From NCBI RefSeq assembly GCF_014203855.1, contig NZ_JACHJV010000001.1, positions 6,758,001 through 6,822,000 of the forward strand: a stretch of 64,000 nucleotides of DNA, read 5' to 3'. The notes beneath the pieces are model-generated. The model searched no databases. It saw only the letters and a list, made by a program, of their open reading frames with translations, and was not told the origin of the DNA. A program made the position numbers and the translations under genes. This stretch comes from Kitasatospora kifunensis. Its GTDB lineage: Bacteria; Actinomycetota; Actinomycetes; Streptomycetales; Streptomycetaceae. Shown here piece by piece: positions 26,301 to 38,500 of the stretch (the first letter of the stretch is position 1; every line of letters begins with the position of its first letter).

Positions 26301-26545
26301 CCTGGACGAGCGCTCGCAGCTCGCGCTCCTCGAAGAACTGGTCCGCACGCAGACCGCCGCCGTGCTGAGCAGGCCGGGCGCGGAGTCCGTGCCGGCCGGG
26401 CGGGCCTTCCGCGACCTGGGCCTCACCTCGCTCGCGGTGGTCGAGCTGCGCAACCGCCTGACCGAACTCACCGGGCTGCGGCTGCCCACCACCGTGAGCT
26501 TCGACCACCCGACGCCGCAGGCACTCGCGGCCCACCTGCGGGCCC
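23362..26545 (+). other. PKS1 loading module: adenylation/CoA-ligase, pseudo-KR, ACP
   Basis: The adenylation domain (about 23362-24906) has [11 protein letters not shown] at residue 174, YGSTE at 315, a [14 protein letters not shown] hinge near 411, and the catalytic Lys in TASGKIVRR at 502, so it should activate a carboxylic acid as acyl-AMP. A KR-like block follows (about 24943-26220) with a decayed TGADTPIG nucleotide loop and no recognisable Ser-Tyr-Asn active site. The ACP (about 26300-26545) carries the phosphopantetheine Ser at residue 1023 in GLTSL instead of the usual GFDSL. Confidence 0.85.
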
Positions 26546-29500
26546 AGACCCTGGGGATCCAGGGAGTACGGGCGGCGAACGACCACCTTGTGGTGGCCGA
26601 TCCGGACGAGCCGATCGCGATCGTGGGGATGGCCTGCCGGCTGCCGGGTGGCGTCGGTAGCCCGGATGACCTGTGGCGGCTGGTGGCCGAGGGCCGCGAA
26701 GCCCTCTCCGGGTTCCCGCAGGACCGCGGTTGGGACCTGGGCGGTCTGTTCGACGCGGATGCCGAAGCCGGGCGAGCGGGCACCTCCTACGTGGACCGCG
26801 GCGGTTTCCTGCACGAGGCCGGGGAGTTCGACGCCGCCTTCTTCGGCATCTCGCCGCGCGAGGCGCTGGCGATGGATCCGCAGCAGCGGATGCTCCTCGA
26901 AACCTCGTGGGAGGCGCTGGAGCGGGCCGGGATCGACCCGGCCTCGCTCAAGGGGGCAGATGTTGGGGTGTTCTCCGGCGTCATGGGCCAGGGTTACGGG
27001 CCCGGCGCAGCCACCCCGCCAGAGCTTGAGGGGTTCGTGACCACCGGCACCTCGTCGAGTGTGGCGTCGGGCCGGGTGTCGTACGTCTTCGGGTTCGAGG
27101 GGCCGGCGGTGACGGTGGACACGGCGTGTTCCTCCTCGCTGGTGGCGATGCACCTGGCGGCGCAGGCGCTGCGGCAGGGCGAGTGCTCGATGGCACTGGC
27201 CGGTGGCGCGACGGTGATGGCGACGCCGGGGACGTTCGTGGAGTTCTCGCGGCAGCGGGCGCTGGCTGCCGACGGTCGGTGCAAGTCGTATGCGGACGCG
27301 GCCGATGGCACGGGGTGGGCCGAGGGCGCGGGTGTGGTGGTGCTGGAGCGGCTTTCGCAGGCGCGGCGCAACGGGCACCGCGTGCTGGCCGTGCTGCGGG
27401 GTTCGGCGGTGAACCAGGATGGTGCGTCGAACGGTCTGACGGCGCCGAACGGTCTGTCGCAGCAGCGGGTGATCCGCAAGGCGCTGGCCGTGGCCGGACT
27501 CACCTCCTCGGACGTGGATGTGGTGGAAGGGCACGGCACCGGCACCGTGCTGGGTGACCCGATCGAGGCGCAGGCGCTGTTGGCGACCTATGGCCAGGAG
27601 CGGGAGCCGGGGCGGCCGTTGTGGTTGGGGTCGCTGAAGTCGAACGTGGGTCATACGCAGGCGGCGGCGGGTGTCGCGGGTGTGATCAAGATGGTGCAGG
27701 CGATGCGGCACGGGGTGCTGCCCGCGACGCTGCATGTGGATGCGCCGTCCTCGCAGGTCGACTGGTCGGCGGGTGCGGTGGAGCTGCTGACCGAGGCGCG
27801 GGAGTGGGGGGAGAGCGGGCGGCCGCGGCGGGCGGGGGTGTCGTCCTTCGGGGTGAGCGGGACGAACGCGCACGTGATTCTGGAGCAGGCGCCGGAGGTT
27901 GCTGAGAACGCTGAGGCCGTGCGGCCGGTGGGTGGTGTGGTGCCGTTGGTGGTGTCGGCTGCTTCGGCTGATTCGCTGAGTGGGCAGGCTGGGCGGTTGG
28001 TGCCGGTGGTGGAGGGTGCCGATCTGGTGTCGGTGGCTGGTGGGTTGGTGTCGCGGCGTGGGGTGTTGGGTGAGCGTGCGGTGGTGGTGGCGGGGTCGCG
28101 GGAGGAGGCGTTGGCGGGGTTGGGTGCGTTGGGGCGGGGTGAGGTCAACCCTGCTCTGGTGACCGGTAGTTCGGCTGGTGTGGGTCGGACGGTGTTGGTG
28201 TTCCCGGGGCAGGGTTCGCAGTGGGTGGGTATGGGGCGGGAGTTGTTGGAATCGTCGCGGGTGTTCGCGGAGCGGGTGGGGGAGTGTTCGGCGGCGTTGG
28301 GTCGGTGGGTGGATTGGTCGTTGGAGGAGGTGTTGCGTGGTGAGGCTCCGGCGGAGTTGTTGGAGCGGGTGGACGTGGTGCAGCCGGCGAGTTTTGCGGT
28401 GATGGTGGGGTTGGCGGCGGTGTGGGCGTCGGTGGGTGTGGTGCCGGATGCGGTGGTGGGGCATTCGCAGGGTGAGATCGCGGCGGCGTGTGTGGCGGGT
28501 GCGCTGTCGCTGGAGGACGCGGCGCGGATCGTGGCGGTGCGCAGCCAGGTGATCGCGGGGCAGCTGGCGGGGCGTGGTGGGATGGCTTCGGTGGCGCTCT
28601 CTGAGGTGGAGGCGCAGGCGAGGTTGGGGCGTTGGTCGGACCGGGTCGAGGTGGCGGCGGTCAACGGGCCGTCGTCGGTGGTGATCGCCGGTGACGCCGA
28701 GGCTCTGGACGAGGCGTTGGAGGTGCTGGCGGGCGAGGGTGTGCGGGTGCGGCGGGTGGCGGTGGACTACGCCTCCCACACCCGCCACGTCGAAGCCATC
28801 CAGGAGGACCTCGCCAAGGCCTTCGCGGACATCCGCAGTCAGGCGCCGCTGGTGCCGTTCTTCTCGACCGTGACCGGTGAGTGGGTGCGCGAGGCGGGTG
28901 TGCTGGACGGCGGGTACTGGTACCGCAACCTGCGTCAGCAGGTGCGCTTCGGCCCGGCGGTGGAACGGCTGCTGGCGGAGGGGCACACGGTCTTTGTGGA
29001 GGCCAGCGCCCACCCCGTCCTGGTCCAGCCGATCAACGAGATCGTCGACGGGACCGATGCTCTGGTGAGCGGCACGCTGCGCCGTGAGGAGGGTGGGCTG
29101 CGGCGGCTGCTGGTCTCGATGGCCGAACTCTTCGTCCGGGGTGTCGCGGTGGACTGGACCGGCGTGCTGCCGGAGGGTGCGGACAGCGCCCAGGTCGAGC
29201 TGCCGACCTACGCTTTCGATCACCAGCACTACTGGCTGCAGACGGCCCCCGCGACCGATGCGGTCTCGCTGGGGCAGACCACCGCCGACCACCCGCTGAT
29301 CGGCGCGATCGTCGCCCTGCCCAACTCGGGCGGATTCATGACCACTTCGCGGTGGTCGCTCAGCGCACAGCCGTGGCTGGCCGAGCACGTGGTGGCGGAT
29401 GCGGTCCTGGTGCCGAACGCGACCCTGGTCGAGTTGGCGATCCGGTTCGGCGACGAGGTCGGTACCCCGACCGTTGAGGAACTGACCATCGAGCGGCCGG

Positions 29501-32500
29501 TGGTGCTGCCCTTGCGCGGCAGCCGAGGCATCCAGCTGGTCGTGGGGGAGCCCGACGACGCGCGGCGACGCTCGGTCGAGGTGTATTCCCGCGCGGACGA
29601 AGCGGGGCTGGACGCGCCGTGGACCCGTCACGCGCACGGCACCCTGGCACCTGCCTCGTCAACTAGCCTGGAGTTCCAGCTTGCTGACGGTCCAGCGACC
29701 GAGGTTGCGCTGGACGACGCGATCGGCAATGCCGACCGCTTCGGCCTGCACCCGGCGCTGCTGGACGCGGCGGTCCGCCTGGCCGTCCCGGAGGGCACGC
29801 TCGCGACCACCTGGCGCGGGGTGACCTTGCTGGCCTCGGGAGCCACCGCGGTGCGGGTGCGTTCGGGCTTGGCCTCGGCCTCGGCCTCGGCCTCGACCGT
29901 CGGAACGCGGCTGGAGCTGAGCGATTCCACCGGTGCGCCGGTGCTGACCGCCGAGGCGGTGCTCGCCCAGCCCTTCTCGCCCGAACAACAGGGGATCGCC
30001 CAGGCGTTGACCCACGACGCCCTGTTCCGCATCGACTGGACCGAACTTCCCTCTCCTGCCGGGGAGTCGGAGACCAGTACCGCGGTCACGGTCGTGACCC
30101 CAGAGGACGTCAGCGCCCTGCTGACGCCCGATGCGACGCTGCCGGATCTCCTGCTCTACGAGGTGCCGCGCACGGCCGCCGACCCGCGAGAGGCGCTCGC
30201 CGCCGCGCTGGCCGTACTCCAGGCGTGGCTGTCCGCACCCGCCCTTGAGCGTTCCCGTCTGGTCGTGACGGTCTCCGGCGACGCTGCCGATCTCGCCGGT
30301 GCCGCGGTCTCGGGTCTGCTGCGCTCGGCCCAGTCGGAGCACCCCGACCGCATCGTGCTCGTTGAACTCGACGATGACGCCCACACGTTGCTCCCGGCCG
30401 TGGTCGCCAGTGGTGAACCGTGGGTTCGGGTGCGCGGCACCGTCGCCGAGGTCCCCCGGCTGGTGCGCGCCGCCGCCGCGGAGCGCTCCGCCGATGCGTT
30501 CGACCCCGACGGCACGGTGCTGATCACCGGTGGCACCGGGACCCTCGGGTCCTTGGTGGCCCGGCACTTGGTCACCGAGTACGGCGCCCGGCACCTTCTC
30601 CTGGTCAGTCGCCGTGGTCCCGCGGCGGACGGCGCGGCGCAACTGCGCGAGGAGTTGACCGCGCTGGGTGCCACCGTCACGGTCGTTGCCTGCGACACGG
30701 CCGACCGGGCCCAGGTGGCTGCCCTGATCGCGGCGGTGCCGACCGGACAGCCGCTGACCGCCGTCATCCACACCGCCGGGGTCCTGGACGACGGTGTGGT
30801 CACGGCGCTGACCCCGGAGCGGGTCGACACCGTGCTGCGGCCCAAGCTGGGGGCTGCTCTGCACCTGCACGAACTGACCCGGGAGTTGGACCTCGCGGCG
30901 TTCGTTCTCTTCTCCTCGGCCGCCGGTGTCCTGGGCAACCCCGGGCAGGCCAACTACGCGGCGGCCAACGCCTGCCTGGACGCGTTGGCCCACCGTCGCC
31001 GCCAGCTCGGCCTGCCGGGCGTCTCGCTCGCCTGGGGGTACTGGAGTGACGCGAGCGGCCTGACCCGGCACCTGGGCGCCGCCGACCTGCAGCGCAACAA
31101 GCGGCTCGGCATGCTCGGACTCTCCGCTGCCGAGGGGATGGCCCTGCTGGACGCCGGCCTGCGGGGCCAGGCGTCCGAGGCCGCAGCGCCCCCCGTTCTG
31201 GTGGCCGCCAAGTTCGACGTGCCCGCCCTGCGGGCGGCGGCCCGCAGCGGCCCCGTCGCACCGCTGCTGCGCGGTCTGGCGCCGGTGGCGCGGCCCAGCG
31301 CGCGGGCCGCCGACGCCTCGGGCACCGACTCACTGCGGGATCGCCTGGCCCGTCTCGGGACGCAGGAGCAGAGCGAGGCGCTGGTGAGCCTGGTGCGCCA
31401 GCACGCCGCCAATGTGCTCGGACACACCACCCCCGAGGCCGTCAGGGCCGACCGGGCCTTCAAGGAGGCCGGATTCGACTCGCTGACGGCGGTGGAGCTG
31501 CGCAACCGGCTGGCATCCGCGACCGGCCTCACGCTCTCCGCCACCATCGTCTTCGACTACCCGAAGCCGGTGGCGCTCGCCGAGCACCTGCGGGTCCGGC
31601 TCCTCGGCGGCGCCCCGGACCGCGTCGCCGCCACCGCAGACCGGGTCGCCGTCTCGGACGAGCCGATCGCGATCGTGGCGATGGCCTGCCGGTTCCCGGG
31701 TGGCGTGCACAGCCCCGAGGACCTGTGGCGGGTAGTGGCCGAGGGAGTCGACGCCGTCACCGAGTTCCCCCAGGACCGTGGTTGGGACATCGACCGGAAC
31801 TACGACGCCGACCCGGACAGCCTCGGCAAGACCTATGTGCGCCACGGCGCGTTCCTCGATGACGCCGCCGGGTTCGACGCCGCCTTCTTCGGCATCTCGC
31901 CGAACGAGGCGCTGGCGATGGACCCGCAGCAGCGGCTGCTGCTCGAAACCTCCTGGGAGGCGTTCGAGCGGGCCGCGATCGACCCCACCGGGCTGAGCGG
32001 GCAGGACGTCGGGGTGTTCGTGGGCGTCAACAGCCACGACTACACCGTCCGGATGCACCAGGCGGTCGGCGTCGAGGGCTTCCGGCTCACCGGCGGCTCC
32101 GGCAGCGTCGTCTCGGGCCGGATCGCCTACCAGTTCGGCTTCGAGGGGCCGGCCATCACGGTCGACACGGCCTGCTCCTCCTCGCTGGTGGCCCTGCACC
32201 TGGCCGCCCAGGCGCTGCAGCGCGGCGAGTGCTCGATGGCGCTGGCCGGCGGCGTGATGGTGATGGGCAACCTGGAGACCTTCGTCGAGTTCTCCCGACA
32301 GCGCGGCCTGTCACCGGACGGCCGGTGCAAGGCCTTCGCGGACGGCGCGGACGGCACCGGCTGGTCCGAGGGTGTGGGGGTGCTGCTGGTCGAGCGGCTC
32401 TCCGACGCTCGTCGGCGCGGGCACCAGGTGCTCGCGGTGGTGCCCGGCAGCGCGGTGAACCAGGACGGCGCGTCGAACGGTCTGACCGCCCCCAACGGCC

Positions 32501-35500
32501 TGTCGCAGCAACGGGTGATCCGCAAGGCGCTCTCCAACGCGGGCCTGTCCGCCGCCGAGGTGGACGCGGTGGAGGCGCACGGCACCGGCACCGTGCTGGG
32601 TGACCCGATCGAGGCACAGGCGCTGCTGGCCACCTACGGTCAGGACCGCCCAGCCGATCAGCCGCTCTGGCTCGGATCGATCAAGTCGAACCTCGGGCAC
32701 ACCCAGGCGGCGGCGGGTGTCGCGGGCGTGATCAAGATGGTCATGGCGATGCGGCACGGCGTGCTGCCGCAGACCCTGCACGTGGACCAGCCCTCGACCC
32801 AGGTGGACTGGTCGGCCGGCGCGGTCGAGCTGCTCACCGAGGCCCGCCCCTGGCCGCAAACCGGTCGCCCGCGCCGCGCGGGAGTCTCCTCCTTCGGCAT
32901 CGGGGGGACCAACGCGCACGTCCTGGTCCAGGAGGCGCCTGCTGAGGAGCTGACCGGCCCCGAGACGGCGGAGCTCGATCCCACCGTGCCCGCGGCCGTG
33001 TCGGTGCCCGTGCCCGTTCTGGTGTCGGCGCGGACGGCGGTGGCCCTGAGCGGCCAGGCCGGACGGCTCGCCGACTTCGTCGCCGAGCGGCCCGACCTGT
33101 CACTCGCCGCGACCGCCCACGCGCTCGCCACCACCCGTGCCCGGCTCGACCACCACGCCGTGGTCCTGGCCACCGACCGGCAGCAGCTCTGCGCCGCCCT
33201 GCGCGCCCTCGAAGGCGGCACGCCCGGCGCCGCGACCGTCACCGGCACTTCGGCCGACGGCAAGCTGGCCTTCCTCTTCACCGGGCAGGGCAGCCAGTGG
33301 GCCGGCATGGGGCGCGAACTCGCCGCGCGCTTCGCGGTCTTCCGTGACGCCTTCACCGCCGCCTGCGCCGCCGTCGAACGGCACCTGGACGGCGCATCGG
33401 CGCGGCCGCTGCACGAGGTGGTGTTCGCCGCTCCCGGCACACCGGAGAGCCGGCTGCTCGACCAGACGCTCTACACGCAGGCCGGCCTTTTCGCCCTGGA
33501 GACCGCGCTGTTCCGGCTCTTCGCCTCCTGGGGAGTGCGGCCTGACCTGCTCGCCGGCCACTCGATCGGGGAGCTCGCCGCAGCACACGTCGCAGGGGTC
33601 CTGGACCTGGCGGACGCGGGTGAACTGGTGGCAGCCCGAGGCCGGTTGATGCAGGCCTTGCCCGAGGGCGGGGCGATGGTCGCCGTCCAGGCGACCGAGG
33701 CGGACGTGGCGCCGCTGCTTGCGCGGGCGGCGGGTGTGGTCTGCGTCGCGGCGGTCAACGGCCCCGACTCGCTGGTGCTCTCCGGAGCCGAGGAAGCGGT
33801 GCTGGCCCTTGCCGGGAAACTGGCGCAGGACGGCCGCAAGACCCGGCGGCTCTCGGTCAGCCACGCCTTCCACTCGCCGCTGATGGCACCCATGCTGGAG
33901 GAGTTCCGCGCCGTCGCGGTCCGGCTGCGGTACCGCCCCGGCACGATTCCCGTCGTCTCGACGCTCACCGGTGAGGTGGCCGAGGAGAGCCGGTTCGCCA
34001 GCGCCGAGTACTGGGTGGACCAGGTGCGGCACGCCGTGCGGTTCGGCGACGCGGTCGTGACCTTGCGCGATCAGGGCGCCGCGACCTTCCTCGAACTGGG
34101 CCCCGGCGGTGTGTTGACCGCCATGGCGCTCGGCGCACTTGGGTCGCAGTCGGCTGGTGTGCAGTCGGCTGGTTCGCGGTCGCCGGGCTGCATCGCCACC
34201 CTGCGCGCGGACAGCGCCGAGGACACCGCCGTGCTCACCGCGCTCGCGGAGCTGCACGTGCGCGGCGTGGCCGTGAACTGGCCTGCCGTCCTGGGTCAGC
34301 CGGCCACGGCGGTCGGCACCGAACTGCCCACCTACGCCTTCCAGCACGAGCGGTACTGGGTGGAGACCGGCGCCGCCGTGGACGCCGAGGCCCTCGGCGC
34401 CCGCAGCACCGGGCACCCGCTGCTCGGCACGGTCGTCGAGATCCCCGGTGACCGGAGTGGCACCGGCGTCGTACTCACCGGGCGGCTGACCCGGCGCAGC
34501 CCCGGGGTGCGCCTGGTGCCGCGTCAGGCACCAGTGCCGCGTCAGGCACGAGAAGCGGAAGCCGTTGCCCCGGCGGCCGTGCTGCTGGACATGCTCGTCC
34601 GGGCCGGCAACGAGGTCGGCAGCGGAGCCGTCGAACAGATCGCCGTCGACACCCCGCTGACCGTGCCCGAGCACGGCCACCTCCAGGTGCGCGTGTCCGT
34701 GGCGGCACCGGGCCGGGACGGACTGCGCCAGGCCGGCATCTACAGCCGGCCGTCCGGCCACGAGCAGGAGGCCTGGACCCGTCACGCCCAGGCGCTGCTG
34801 GTGCCCGGCCTGCCGAAGGCCGGCTTCGACCTGCGGAGTTGGCCGGACACCGCGGACGCCATCTCGAAGGACGGGAGTTCGGAGCTCCCGGGCGTCCAGC
34901 GCCTCTGGCAGCGCGACGGCCAGCTCCTCGCCGACCTCGCGCTGCCGACCGAACTGGCAGACGAGGCCGATGCGTTCACGCTCCACCCGATGCTGCTCGA
35001 CACCGCGCTCGGCGTGCTGGCCGCCCACACCGGCGACACCTGCGGCGAGCGCGACCTGAGCAGCTGTGCCGACCTCGCCGTGTACGCGGAGGGCGCCGCC
35101 GCGCTGCGGTTGCGCATCACGCCGGTCGAAGGTGGGCGCCACCTGGTGGAGTTGGCCGACCAGACGGGCGAACCGGTGGCCGCCTTCGGGCCGTTGACCC
35201 TGGACGGCGACGCGGGCAGTGGTGGCGGCACGGAGGCCGAGGAGTCAACTGCCGGTCAGGCCGTCCCCTTGGTGCGGCGCGTGGTGCGGCGAGCGGCGGC
35301 CTCCGGGAGCGCGATGGCCGACCGGTTGGCCGGGCTGGCCGCAGCCGAGCAACAGCGCGTCCTGATGGACCTGGTGCAGGAGAGCGCCGCCGTGGTGCTC
35401 GGCCATCACGGGACGGCGGCCTTCGACGGGAACCAGCCGTTCAAGGAGCTCGGATTCGACTCCCTCAGCGCCGTCAAACTCCGCAACCGCCTGCACGACT

Positions 35501-38500
35501 TCACCGGCCTGAGCCTGCCCAGCAGCCTGGTCTTCGACTACCCGACCCCCGCCGCGCTGGCCGACCATCTGCGAGCCGAACTGCTCGGCGAACAGCCGCA
35601 GTTCGCCCCGGAGCCCACCGAGGCCGCGATCGACCCGGACGAGCCGATCGCGATCATCGCGATGAGCACCCGGCTGCCGGGTGGGGTGAACACCCCCGAG
35701 GAGCTGTGGAAGCTGGTCATGGAGGAGCGCGATGCGCTCTCCGGCTTCCCCGAGAACCGGGACTGGGACGTCGATCGGCTCTACCACCCGGACCCCGCGC
35801 ACCCCGGCACCACCTACACGCGGGTCGGCGGATTCCTGCACGACGCGGCCCAGTTCGACGCCGGACTCTTCGGCATCTCGCCGCGTGAGGCGCTGGCGAT
35901 GGACCCGCAGCAGCGGCTGCTCCTGGAGACCTCCTGGGAGGCGCTGGAGCGGGCCGGCATCGACCCGCTCTCCACCCGCGGCCGCGACATCGGTGTGTTC
36001 ACCGGCATCGTCCACCACGACTACGTGACCCGGCTGCGGCAGGTGCCCGAGGACGTCCAGGGCTACGTCATGACCGGCACCTCGTCGAGCGTGGCCTCGG
36101 GCCGGGTGTCGTACGTCTTCGGCTTCGAGGGCCCGGCGGTGACGATCGACACCGCCTGCTCGTCCTCGCTGGTGGCGATGCACCTGGCCGCTCAGGCGCT
36201 GAGGCGCGGGGAGTGCTCGATGGCGCTGGCCGGCGGTGCGACCGTGATGTCCAGCCCGGACGCCTTCCTGGAGTTCGCGCGCCAGCGCGGCCTGGCCGCC
36301 GACGGCCGGTGCAAGGCGTACTCCTCGACGGCCGACGGCACGGGCTGGGCCGAGGGTGTGGGTGTCGTGGTGCTGGAACGGCTGTCGCAGGCGCGGCGCA
36401 ACGGGCACCAGGTGTTGGCCGTGCTGCGCGGCAGCGCGGTCAACCAGGACGGCGCGTCGAACGGGCTGACGGCACCGAACGGCCCCTCCCAGCAGCGGGT
36501 GATCCGCAAGGCACTGGCCAGTGCGGGGCTGGACGCCTGCGAGATCGACGTGGTGGAGGGCCACGGCACGGGCACCGCGCTGGGTGACCCGATCGAGGTG
36601 CAGGCGCTGCTGGCGACCTACGGTCAGGAGCGGGAGCCGGAGCGGCCGTTGTGGCTGGGCTCGCTGAAGTCGAACATCGGGCACACGCAGGCGGCGGCGG
36701 GTGTCGCCGGTGTGATCAAGATGGTGCAGGCGATGCGGCACGGTGTGCTGCCCGCCACGCTGCACGTCTCGGAGCCGACCTCGCAGGTGGACTGGTCGGC
36801 GGGCGCGGTCGAGCTGCTGACCGAGTCGCGGGACTGGCAGCGCAACGGCCGCCCGCGCCGGGCCGCGGTCTCCTCGTTCGGCGCGAGCGGCACCAATGCG
36901 CACGTGATTCTCGAAGAAGGGCCCGAGGAAGCCGAGTTGGTGCGGCCGGAGGTCGAGCCGACCGCGGATGTGGTGCCGTTGCTGGTGTCGGCGAAGAGCG
37001 CGGCTTCGCTCAGCGGTCAGGCCGGGCGGCTGGTGTCGGTACTGGAGGACGCCGATCTGGTCTCGGTGGCTGGTGGGTTGGTGTCGCGGCGGGCGGTGTT
37101 GGGCGAGCGCGCGGTGGTGGTGGCGGGTTCGCGGGAGGAGGCTTTGGCGGGGCTGGGCGCGCTGGCTCGCGGGGACTCCAACCCTGCGCTGGTGACCGGC
37201 AGTTCGGCCGGTCCGGGGCGGACGGTGTTGGTGTTTCCGGGGCAGGGTTCGCAGTGGGTGGGTATGGGGCGGGAGTTGTTGGACTCCTCGCCGGTGTTCG
37301 CGGAGCGGGTGGCGCAGTGTTCGGCCGCGTTGGAGCGGTGGGTGGACTGGTCGTTGGAGGAGGTGCTGCGGGGCCAGGCGCCGGCGGAGTTGCTGGAGCG
37401 GGTGGATGTGGTGCAGCCCGCCAGTTTCGCGATGATGGTGGGGTTGGCGGCGGTCTGGGCCTCGGTGGGCGTGCTGCCGGACGCGGTGATCGGCCATTCG
37501 CAGGGTGAGATCGCGGCGGCCTGTGTGGCGGGCGCGTTGTCGCTGGAGGACGCGGCCCACATCGTGGCGGTGCGCAGCCAGCTGATCGCCGCGAGCCTGG
37601 CCGGTCGTGGCGGGATGGCATCGGTGGCGCTGCCCGAGGCGGACGCCGTGGCCAGGTTGGAGTGTTGGTCGGACCGGGTCGAGGTGGCGGCGATCAACGG
37701 GCCGTCCTCCGTGGTGATCGCCGGGGACGCCGAGGCTCTGGACGAGGCCCTGGAGGTGCTGAAGGGTGACGGTGTGCGGGTGCGGCGGGTGGCGGTGGAC
37801 TACGCCTCGCACTCCCGTCACGTGGAGACGATCGAGGAGACGCTGGCCAAGGCCTTCGCGGAGATCCGCAGCCAGGCCCCGCAGGTGCCGTTCTTCTCGA
37901 CGGTCACCAGCGAGTGGGTGCGCGAACCCGGCGTACTGGACGGCGGGTACTGGTACCGCAACCTGCGCCAGCAGGTGCGCTTCGGACCAGCTGTGGCAAG
38001 TCTACTGACGGAGGGTCATACCGTTTTCGTGGAGGCCAGCGCCCACCCCGTGCTGGTCCAGCCGATCAACGAGGTCTTCGACGGCAGCGCGGACGACACC
38101 GTCCAGCTGCGGGCCGTCGTCGGTGGGACGCTGCGCCGGGACGAGGGTGGGCTGCGGCGGCTGCTGGCCTCGATGGCCGAACTCTTCGTGCGGGGCGTGG
38201 CGGTGGACTGGACCGGGGTGTTGCCGGCCGGTGCCGGGAGCGCCCGCGTCGACCTGCCGACCTACGCCTTCGACCGCCGGCACTACTGGCTGCAGGAGGC
38301 CGAGACCGCCGAGGACGTCACGGCGGCGGGCGAGGGCGCGGACTCGGACTTCTGGGCCGCCGTCGAGTTGGCCGACACCGACTCGCTCGCCCAACTGCTG
38401 GAGCTGGCCTCGGCCGATCACCGCGCCGCGTTGCGCACGGTCGCGCCGGTGCTGGCGGACTGGCGCGGCAGGCGGCGCCAGCGGTCGACCGCGGAGAAGC

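Noticed and set aside
23731-29637. Very long antisense open frames under PKS1 (also under PKS2, PKS3 and the toxin gene)
   Set aside because: They are opposite-strand shadows caused by extreme GC third-position bias, have Arg/His/Gly-rich translations with no domains, and lie under well-supported genes.
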